Of a stretch of 6,171 bases of DNA, positions 1 to 5,390 are shown one piece after another. Numbering within the stretch: the first letter of the stretch is position 1; each line of letters begins with the position of its first letter. A program made the translations under genes and the position numbers. The DNA lies in assembly GCA_030597965.1 (NCBI GenBank), contig JAUVQU010000140.1:1-6171 (forward strand), written 5' to 3'. The stretch is from Cellvibrionaceae bacterium (GTDB taxonomy: Bacteria > Pseudomonadota > Gammaproteobacteria > Pseudomonadales > Cellvibrionaceae). The notes under the pieces are model-generated. The model was not told where the DNA came from. It searched no databases and saw only the letters and a program-made list of their open reading frames with translations.

Positions 1-2792
1 AAGCCTTTTAGTAGAGCGATGCATTTTTCACGCAGAATACCGGGTATCAGCCACTCCAAACGTTGTTCGGGCACAAGATGTAACGCCGCCACAGGTACCT
101 GAATACTCACACCATCGGTTGGGTGACCGGGCTCAAAGTGGTAACTAAGAGGGAAAGATAAACCATCGCAATTCAACTGACTGGGAAACTGTGCCTCGGT
201 AATTGCACTGGCATCGTGCTGCATGATCGTTTCACGATTTAAATACAATAGCTTCGGCTGAGTTTGCTCTACCTCTTTTCGCCAGTGCTCAAAACCGGCC
301 AAATGAACCACATCACTGGGCACCCTTTCATCGTAAAAGCGATAGATGGCTTCATCATCGACAACTATATCGCGACGGCGGGATTTAGCCTCCAGATCAT
401 GGATATCCGCAATAAGCTGTTCATTGGCTTTAAAGAAGGCTCCTTGAGCTTTTACTGCACTCTTGTTCTTCATACTCTCCGCATAGCGACCTTCAACCAA
501 AGCGGAACGAATAAATACTGAACGAGATGTCACTGGATCAATTTTACCGAAACTCACCCGTGCTTTTTCTACGAGCATAAGACCATATAAACTAACCCGC
601 TCAAACGCCATCACCTGCCCAGACTTTGCATCGTAGTGAGGCTCATACTGCTGGCGTTTAACCAAATGTTCAGCCGCCTTAAGAATCCAGGGCGGTTCAA
701 CTTTTGCCACTTGATGGGCAAAGACCTTTGAAGTCTCCATTAATTGACCGGCAACCAACCACTTGGGTGATTTTTTTATCTGGCTCGAACCAGGGAAAAT
801 CATAAAGCGACGATTGCGCGCGCCAAGGTATTCTCGATCCTCGGCCTTATTGCCCACCTGCCCCAATAAACCGGCCAATAGCGCCCTATGAATAGACTCA
901 TAATCAGCAGGCTGTTTATTTACTTCCAGTTTTAAGGCTTTAATCGCCAGCAACAATTGACGATGTACATCGCGCCACTCACGCAACCGTATGTAAGACA
1001 GATACTCCCGCTTACATTGTTTACGCCACTGGCTTTGTGACAACTCCTGCCGTTGTTCCTCTGCGTACTGCCACAGGTTTATATAGGCAATAAAGTCAGA
1101 GTGCTCATCATTAAAACGACGATGTTTTTCATCGGCAGCCTGCTTCTTTTCTGCAGGGCGTTCACGCGGATCTTGCACGGATAGTGCACTAATAATGATA
1201 AGCAGTTCATTCAGGCAACTGTGGTCCGCGGCGGCTAACAGCATCCTCCCTAACTTAGGGTCGACAGGAAGAGTCATTAACTTTCGGCCAAGGGGTGTTA
1301 AATTCCCTTTGGTGTCAACGGCCTGCAATTCCTGTAAGAGCTTATAGCCATCATTAATGAATCGCTGATCCGGCTTATCCACAAATGGGAAATTACGTAT
1401 ATCGCCAATACGTAAACTGAGCATTTGTAATATGACCGCCGCCAAATTGGTACGCTGAATTTCAGCATCCGTAAATTCAGGACGCGCTAAAAAGTCCTGC
1501 TCGTCATACAGGCGATAACAGATACCCGCACTGACCCGGCCACACCGGCCTTGTCGCTGATTGGCACTGGCTTGAGAAATTGCCTCAATAGGCAAGCGTT
1601 GTATTTTAGATCGATAGGAATAACGACTGATCCGTGCAAAACCGGGATCAATTACGTAGCGTATACCCGGCACGGTTAAAGACGTCTCAGCCACGTTGGT
1701 ACTCAGTACCACCCTTCGACCACGATGGCCCTGAAATATTTTATTCTGCTCAGCCAAGCTTAAACGTGCGTATAAAGGAAGAATGTCCAAGTGAGGGAAA
1801 TTCGTATGGCGCAACGCTTTTGCGGTTTCTCGAATTTCTCGTTCACCGCTGAGGAAAACTAATATGTCTCCTCCACGTTGACCATCTTGCCCTTTCTCGC
1901 TATTAAGAATCTCGGAAACAGTATTGGTGATCGCCTGATATTGATCATCATAGTCTTCCGTCATTGGCCGATAGTGCGTTGTTACCGGATAGGTACGACC
2001 AGACACCTCTATGATCGGCGCTCCGTTGCCCTTGCTGTCAGAAAAATGTTGAGAAAAGCGTTCAAGATCAATCGTAGCGGAGGTAATAATAATTTTTAAA
2101 TCGGGACGCTTGGGCAGAATAGTTTTGAGATAACCCAAAATAAAATCGATATTGAGACTGCGCTCGTGAGCCTCATCAATAATCAGTGTGTCGTAACGAT
2201 TAAGAAAGCGATCTTTTTGAATTTCTGCTAATAAAATACCGTCGGTCATCAATTTTATATGAGAGGTATCTTTACTGTGATCTGTGAAGCGAACCTGATA
2301 ACCCACCGACTCACCCAAATTGACGCTCAACTCCTCGGCTATTCGGCTGGCAACTGTTCGAGCTGCAATACGACGCGGCTGTGTATGCCCAATCAGCCCT
2401 TTAACACCTCGGCCTAATTCCAGGCATATTTTAGGTATCTGGGTGGTTTTACCGGAGCCTGTTTCGCCCGCAAGAATGATAACTTGATGCTGGCTAATGG
2501 CTTCGCGCACGTCATCGCGACGCTCACTGATGGGCAGCCCGTCGGGATAATTTATTACAGGAATACTGTCCAGGCGCTTTTGAAATAAGGCGGCAGAGTC
2601 ATCGATGCCTTTTTGCAACTTCGCCAAACGCTGATTAACAACCTGTTCAGTTTCAGGTTTTATCCCGTCGTCTGTATTGGATTTTTTAATTAATGCCTGT
2701 AACTCTCGCCATTGACGTTCCAATCGATATCGGTCGCGCGTCATGACTTTGTCAAAACAAGGCTTTAATTTATTGAGTGAAGCGAGGCTCAA
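1..2792 (-). CDS. hrpA: ATP-dependent RNA helicase HrpA (DEAH box), 3' end beyond the window
   Basis: Superfamily 2 DEAH-box RNA helicase, acting in the cytoplasm on RNA; E. coli HrpA has been linked to mRNA processing and to rescue of stalled or collided ribosomes (known of the family). The minus-strand frame is open for 930 codons without a stop or frameshift. Counting from the TTG at 2792, Walker A GETGSGKT is at about residues 109-116, the DEAH box at 206-209, the SAT motif at 238-240 and motif VI QRQGRCGR at 412-419. Helicase-associated and HrpA-type C-terminal regions follow. E. coli HrpA has about 1300 residues, so roughly 370 should lie beyond position 1. The TTG start is chosen because GGGAG lies 6 nt upstream and the resulting N-terminus (LASLNKLKPCFDKVMTRDR) resembles the E. 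coli one just before its LMLRDR motif. An ATG at 2744 has no Shine-Dalgarno and would cut this off; an in-frame ATG at 2903 lies inside the inserted element. Confidence 0.93.
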   Translation of the reverse strand, partial: MSLASLNKLKPCFDKVMTRDRYRLERQWRELQALIKKSNTDDGIKPETEQVVNQRLAKLQKGIDDSAALFQKRLDSIPVINYPDGLPISERRDDVREAISQHQVIILAGETGSGKTTQIPKICLELGRGVKGLIGHTQPRRIAARTVASRIAEELSVNLGESVGYQVRFTDHSKDTSHIKLMTDGILLAEIQKDRFLNRYDTLIIDEAHERSLNIDFILGYLKTILPKRPDLKIIITSATIDLERFSQHFSDSKGNGAPIIEVSGRTYPVTTHYRPMTEDYDDQYQAITNTVSEILNSEKGQDGQRGGDILVFLSGEREIRETAKALRHTNFPHLDILPLYARLSLAEQNKIFQGHRGRRVVLSTNVAETSLTVPGIRYVIDPGFARISRYSYRSKIQRLPIEAISQASANQRQGRCGRVSAGICYRLYDEQDFLARPEFTDAEIQRTNLAAVILQMLSLRIGDIRNFPFVDKPDQRFINDGYKLLQELQAVDTKGNLTPLGRKLMTLPVDPKLGRMLLAAADHSCLNELLIIISALSVQDPRERPAEKKQAADEKHRRFNDEHSDFIAYINLWQYAEEQRQELSQSQWRKQCKREYLSYIRLREWRDVHRQLLLAIKALKLEVNKQPADYESIHRALLAGLLGQVGNKAEDREYLGARNRRFMIFPGSSQIKKSPKWLVAGQLMETSKVFAHQVAKVEPPWILKAAEHLVKRQQYEPHYDAKSGQVMAFERVSLYGLMLVEKARVSFGKIDPVTSRSVFIRSALVEGRYAESMKNKSAVKAQGAFFKANEQLIADIHDLEAKSRRRDIVVDDEAIYRFYDERVPSDVVHLAGFEHWRKEVEQTQPKLLYLNRETIMQHDASAITEAQFPSQLNCDGLSFPLSYHFEPGHPTDGVSIQVPVAALHLVPEQRLEWLIPGILREKCIALLKG

Positions 2793-2798
2793 TATTGG

Positions 2799-2803
2799 CT
2801 CCC
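2799..2803 (-). promoter_or_regulatory. Ribosome binding site of hrpA supporting a TTG start
   Basis: On the minus strand GGGAG precedes the TTG at 2792-2790 by 6 nt. Neither the downstream ATG at 2744 nor the upstream ATG at 2903 has a comparable site, so this motif decides the start. The site lies in the loop of a possible 6-bp RNA hairpin (CTCAAT at 2809-2804 with ATTGAG at 2793-2788) whose 3' arm contains the TTG, so it could modulate initiation; that is inference from complementarity only. Confidence 0.5.
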
Positions 2804-2824
2804 ATTGAGAGACAAAAAGCCTAA

Positions 2825-2840
2825 GGGCGCCTCTAAAATT
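2825..2840 (+). repeat. Left terminal inverted repeat of the MITE-like element
   Basis: GGGCGCCTCTAAAATT matches the opposite end at 2949-2964 in inverted orientation with one mismatch (G to A at the fifth base). Confidence 0.8.
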
Positions 2841-2948
2841 AGTGATTTTTTTGTGATAGTAAGGCAGCACCGCATGGAGAACCAGAGTGTATGTGTAATA
2901 CATGAGGATTTGAGTACGGAGCTAACGCCGCTATCGCAGAAAAAGCGC

Positions 2949-2964
2949 AATTTTAGAGGTGCCC
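2949..2964 (-). repeat. Right terminal inverted repeat of the MITE-like element
   Basis: Read on the minus strand it is GGGCACCTCTAAAATT, the partner of 2825-2840. Its outer end is one base from the TGA stop codon of the VWA gene (2967-2965). Confidence 0.8.
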
Positions 2965-2980
2965 TCATTTTTTGATGAGG
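2963..2980 (-). other. Short inverted repeat over the 3' end of the VWA gene
   Basis: In the mRNA sense CCTCAT and ATGAGG form 6-bp arms around CAAAAA, and the 3' arm contains the UGA stop and the first two bases of the mobile element. No U-tract follows immediately, so it does not look like a normal intrinsic terminator. It could be a chance product of the insertion junction. Confidence 0.3.
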
Positions 2981-4143
2981 TACTTAATACCCTGCTCCAT
3001 ACCATCAAGTGTCAGCGGGTACATGTGATCTTCTATCAAATCGCGTGTCATTTGGATAGTTTGCGTGTGCTTCCAATATTGCTGGGGCGTCGGATTCAAC
3101 CAAATTACATTTTCAAACGTGTCGGTTAAGCGCTGCATCCACAGGGCACCCGGCTCGTCGTTCATGTATTCAACACTCCCGTACTTACTCGAAATTTCAT
3201 AGGGTGACATAGCCGCATCACCGATGAATATAACTTTATAATCACTGCTGTAGGTATGCAGTACGTCGTAGAGCTTAGTAACTTCTGTGGTTCTACGGCG
3301 GTTATCTTTCCACACATAATCGTAAATAAAATTATGAAAGTAAAAATATTCCATGTGCTTAAACTCGGTCTTACAAGCCGAGAATAACTCTTCACACACA
3401 CGAATGTAGGGATCCATGGATCCGCCCACATCAAAAAACAATAAAATCTTTACGGCGTTGTGGCGCTCCGGCACCATTTTTAAGTCGAGATAACCCGCGT
3501 TATTCGCGGTCGAGCGAATGGTGTCATCGAGATCCAACTCTTCTGCAGCACCGGTACGGGCAAATTTACGCAGCTTGCGCAATGCCACTTTAATATTACG
3601 TGTACCCAACTCAGTCGAATCATCGAGGTTCTTAAACTCGCGCTTATCCCATACTTTAACGGCGCGCTTATTGCGGCTTTCGCCACCCACTCGAATACCT
3701 TCAGGGTTATAGCCTGCATTACCGAATGGAGAGGTACCGCCGGTACCGACCCACTTACTGCCGCCCTGATGACGTTTTTTCTGCTCTTCCAGGCGCTTTT
3801 TAAATTGATCAATAAGTTCTTCTAAGCCACCCATCGAATCAATTTTTGCTTTTTCTTCTTCGGTCAGGTTTTTCATAAACTCTGACCGAATCCAATCCTC
3901 AGGAATAAGCGCCTCAACAATATCGTCGAGATTCTCTAAACCCTTAAAATACGCACCGAAGGCTTGATCAAAACGATCGAAATATTTTTCATCTTTTACC
4001 AGGCAGATGCGCGCGAGCAGATAAAAATCATCAATGCTGCCAAAGGCAATGTAGTGTTCCATTGCCTCCAGTAACACCAATAATTCTTTGATCGATACCG
4101 GCACATTGGCGCGGCGCAAACCATAAAAGAAATTCACTAACAT
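2965..4143 (-). CDS. CoxE-like protein with C-terminal VWA domain, putative partner of the MoxR ATPase
   Basis: A 392-residue soluble protein with no signal peptide or membrane segment. Residues 1-125 are mostly helical and end in a charged EEK/KKR-rich stretch. Residues 126-160 form a Gly-rich linker (GGSKWVGTGGTSPFGNAGYN). A VWA fold fills about 230-392: a hydrophobic strand runs into DVGGSMD (D238-S242), the position of the MIDAS metal site, and FIGDAAMSP (307-313) is the later MIDAS-type loop. The canonical MIDAS is DxSxS; here the first Ser is Gly240. As I recall this is usual in this CoxE-like group, which suggests altered metal binding. Such proteins pair with MoxR ATPases in assembly or activation of client complexes (family knowledge); the client here is unknown. 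The ATG at 4143 has a modest GGAAA 9 nt upstream, and the N-terminus MLVNFFYGLRRANVPVS looks family-typical. It follows the ATPase gene by 68 bp, probably in one operon. Confidence 0.88.
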   Translation of the reverse strand: MLVNFFYGLRRANVPVSIKELLVLLEAMEHYIAFGSIDDFYLLARICLVKDEKYFDRFDQAFGAYFKGLENLDDIVEALIPEDWIRSEFMKNLTEEEKAKIDSMGGLEELIDQFKKRLEEQKKRHQGGSKWVGTGGTSPFGNAGYNPEGIRVGGESRNKRAVKVWDKREFKNLDDSTELGTRNIKVALRKLRKFARTGAAEELDLDDTIRSTANNAGYLDLKMVPERHNAVKILLFFDVGGSMDPYIRVCEELFSACKTEFKHMEYFYFHNFIYDYVWKDNRRRTTEVTKLYDVLHTYSSDYKVIFIGDAAMSPYEISSKYGSVEYMNDEPGALWMQRLTDTFENVIWLNPTPQQYWKHTQTIQMTRDLIEDHMYPLTLDGMEQGIKYLIKK

Positions 4144-4169
4144 AGGGTGATTTCCGCAATCAAAATATC

Positions 4170-4199
4170 AACAGCTACAAAATCAAGAGCCACAGAATC
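4170..4199. repeat. Two degenerate 15-bp tandem units between the ATPase and VWA genes
   Basis: AACAGCTACAAAATC (4170-4184) is followed directly by AAGAGCCACAGAATC (4185-4199), with 12 of 15 bases identical. It occupies nearly half of the 68 bp spacer. No terminator-like hairpin with a T-tract is seen in this spacer, which agrees with co-transcription. The repeat may be simple slippage. Confidence 0.45.
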
Positions 4200-4211
4200 A
4201 ACTACTCGCTA

Positions 4212-5054
4212 TTAATTAGTACGGCGTGTCATGAACGCCAGACGTTCCAGTAGATGTACGTCCTGTTCATTTTTCAGGAGTGCACCATGCAATGGCGGAA
4301 TCGCCTGACGAGCGTCACCGCTTTGTAGAATCTCATCGGGGATATCATCGGCCATTAACAGCTTCAACCAATCCACCAACTCAGATGTCGATGGTTTTTT
4401 CTTGAGTCCTGGCACTTTACGAACATCAAAGAAGATATCCAGCGCATCATTCACCAGTGTTTTTTTGATGTCCGGGTAATGAACATCAATGATTTGTTTC
4501 ATCGTGTCACGTTCTGGAAAGCTGATGTAGTGGAAGAAACAGCGACGCAGGAAGGCATCTGGCAGTTCTTTTTCATTATTACTGGTGATGATTATGATCG
4601 GGCGATGCTTCGTTTTAATAGTCTCACCCGTCTCATAGACAAAGAATTCCATCTTATCCAACTCAACCAGAAGGTCATTTGGGAATTCAATATCAGCCTT
4701 ATCCACTTCATCAATCAGCAGTACTACACGCTCCTCTGATTCAAAAGCTTCCCACAACTTACCTTTTTTAATGTAGTTGGCGATGTCATGAACCTTGTCA
4801 TTACCCAACTGAGAATCCCGCAAACGGGAAACCGCATCGTACTCATACAAGCCCTGCTGGGCCTTAGTGGTTGACTTGATGTGCCACTGAATCAACCTCA
4901 GCCCCAAAGAAGCCGCTACCTGCTCCGCCAACATGGTTTTACCGGTTCCCGGCTCACCTTTAACCAATAACGGGCGCTCAAGCACAACTGCCGCATTGAC
5001 TGCCATACGCAGGTCATCGGTTGCGACGTATTCATTACTGCCTTCAAACTTCAT
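4212..5054 (-). CDS. MoxR-family AAA+ ATPase
   Basis: A 280-residue cytoplasmic AAA+ ATPase of the MoxR group, which uses ATP hydrolysis in chaperone-like maturation or activation of partner complexes, typically with a VWA protein. Walker A GEPGTGKT is at residues 33-40, Walker B VVLLIDEVDKAD at 110-121 (Asp115, Glu116), sensor 1 ITSNN at 156-160, and the arginine-finger candidates in LRRC at 169-172. The C-terminal part (about 185-280) is the helical lid. All catalytic residues are present, so it should be active. The ATG at 5054 is chosen because AGAGGA lies 7 nt upstream and MKFEGSNEYVATDDL is a typical beginning for the family. A GTG at 5093 would add 13 residues but has only a weak upstream purine run. 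It is the first gene of the leftward cluster. Its client cannot be told from the window. Confidence 0.93.
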   Translation of the reverse strand: MKFEGSNEYVATDDLRMAVNAAVVLERPLLVKGEPGTGKTMLAEQVAASLGLRLIQWHIKSTTKAQQGLYEYDAVSRLRDSQLGNDKVHDIANYIKKGKLWEAFESEERVVLLIDEVDKADIEFPNDLLVELDKMEFFVYETGETIKTKHRPIIIITSNNEKELPDAFLRRCFFHYISFPERDTMKQIIDVHYPDIKKTLVNDALDIFFDVRKVPGLKKKPSTSELVDWLKLLMADDIPDEILQSGDARQAIPPLHGALLKNEQDVHLLERLAFMTRRTN

Positions 5055-5061
5055 CAAAACA

Positions 5062-5067
5062 TCCTCT
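5062..5067 (-). promoter_or_regulatory. Ribosome binding site of the MoxR ATPase gene
   Basis: AGAGGA on the minus strand, 7 nt before the ATG at 5054. It lies inside the longer GTG-started frame, and its strength argues that translation begins at 5054 rather than 5093. Confidence 0.7.
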
Positions 5068-5205
5068 TTTGAAATCGGCGCAAAGTTTAACACAGGCTCT
5101 TAGCCGTGTTGCATACACCTTTGACCTTATGCTCTAAAAACACTAAGCAACGCCTAATTTCACACCCTAAATTGACGATATTTTGTGCAGTTAAAACTAC
5201 CAATC

Positions 5206-5221
5206 ACACGGTCAACCGTGT
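5206..5221. promoter_or_regulatory. Operator-like palindrome ACACGGTCAACCGTGT
   Basis: Perfect 7-bp arms (ACACGGT and ACCGTGT) separated by CA. Its centre is 20 bp, close to two helical turns, from that of the next palindrome. This fits a binding site for a dimeric regulator. The regulator is not in the window and cannot be named. Confidence 0.45.
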
Positions 5222-5225
5222 TAAA

Positions 5226-5241
5226 TTGTACACTTGTACAA
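5226..5241. promoter_or_regulatory. Operator-like palindrome TTGTACACTTGTACAA
   Basis: Perfect 6-bp arms TTGTAC and GTACAA around ACTT. TGTACA also occurs twice as a direct repeat (5227-5232 and 5235-5240). It is a good candidate operator for the rightward gene, about 150 bp upstream of its ATG. Confidence 0.5.
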
Positions 5242-5252
5242 AAATTAAATAT

Positions 5253-5264
5253 TTTGGTGCCAAA
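5253..5264. promoter_or_regulatory. Short palindrome TTTGGTGCCAAA
   Basis: Perfect 5-bp arms around TG. CACCG at 5265-5269 immediately follows and pairs with CGGTG at 5279-5283. These are short enough to occur by chance; listed because they adjoin the two longer palindromes. Confidence 0.25.
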
Positions 5265-5316
5265 CACCGGCAGAATAACGGTGGTGACTTTCATTATCCA
5301 TTGTTCTACAGTGGTT

Positions 5317-5328
5317 GTTTATATAAAC
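5317..5328. promoter_or_regulatory. Palindrome GTTTATATAAAC overlapping a possible -10 element
   Basis: A perfect 12-bp palindrome, 62 bp before the dehydrogenase ATG. It contains TATAAA, the best -10-like hexamer upstream of that gene. It may be no more than an AT-rich promoter core. Confidence 0.3.
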
Positions 5329-5377
5329 ATGCCCCTATTAATAAATTTAACCAGACAAATTAAACAGTTAATTTTAA

Positions 5378-5383
5378 AGAGGA
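5378..5383 (+). promoter_or_regulatory. Ribosome binding site of the aldehyde dehydrogenase gene
   Basis: AGAGGA, 7 nt before the ATG at 5391: a strong site that fixes the start codon. Confidence 0.8.
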
Positions 5384-5390
5384 AACACCG

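Larger units (their letters stand above)
2825..2964. mobile_element. MITE-like miniature inverted-repeat element, about 140 bp, non-coding
   Basis: The ends are GGGCGCCTCTAAAATT (2825-2840) and, on the opposite strand, GGGCACCTCTAAAATT (2964-2949): 15 of 16 bases identical in inverted orientation. Complementarity continues inward imperfectly, e.g. TGTGATAG at 2852-2859 against CTATCGCA at 2931-2938, and the centre carries TGTAT/ATACA (2888-2892 and 2898-2902) around a 5-base loop. The whole unit can therefore fold as a long imperfect hairpin. There is no room for a transposase, which fits a miniature element mobilised in trans. The flanking triplets on the plus strand are TAA (2822-2824) and TCA (2965-2967). 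They share only a TNA-like pattern on the minus strand (TTA and TGA), so no exact target duplication is shown. It lies directly after the VWA stop codon and 32 bp before the hrpA start. The parent insertion sequence cannot be named from this window. Confidence 0.75.
5055..5390. promoter_or_regulatory. Divergent intergenic region between the MoxR ATPase and aldehyde dehydrogenase genes
   Basis: This 336 bp stretch holds no convincing gene: short frames across 5106-5496 on the plus strand lack a good Shine-Dalgarno and family-like sequence, and one overlaps the dehydrogenase start. It is AT-rich and must carry the start signals of both flanking genes. It contains at least four palindromes (listed separately) between 5206 and 5328. 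No promoter matches the sigma-70 consensus strongly. A weak rightward candidate is TTGTTC (5301-5306) with TATAAA (5322-5327) at a short 15 bp spacing. Leftward, TTGACC at 5215-5210 (minus strand) overlaps a palindrome but lacks a good -10. Confidence 0.6.

Noticed and set aside
264..2099. Short plus-strand frames of 72-85 codons opposite hrpA
   Set aside because: They lie antisense to the continuous HrpA reading frame, which contains all helicase motifs.
2825..2964. CRISPR repeat or small structured RNA gene as an explanation of the palindromic unit
   Set aside because: There is a single unit with no spacers, and the near-identical inverted ends fit a mobile element better; no promoter or terminator of a small RNA is visible.
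3162..3812. Alternative minus-strand frames of 90 and 110 codons, and a plus-strand frame of 64 codons, within the VWA gene
   Set aside because: They overlap the coding sequence of a well-supported protein and have no family-like features.
4479..4739. Plus-strand frame of 86 codons opposite the MoxR ATPase
   Set aside because: It is the complement of the Walker B and sensor 1 coding region; no independent support.
5240..5275. Possible sigma-54 promoter on the minus strand beginning TGGCAC
   Set aside because: The -24-like TGGCAC is present but the -12 GC at the required spacing is missing.
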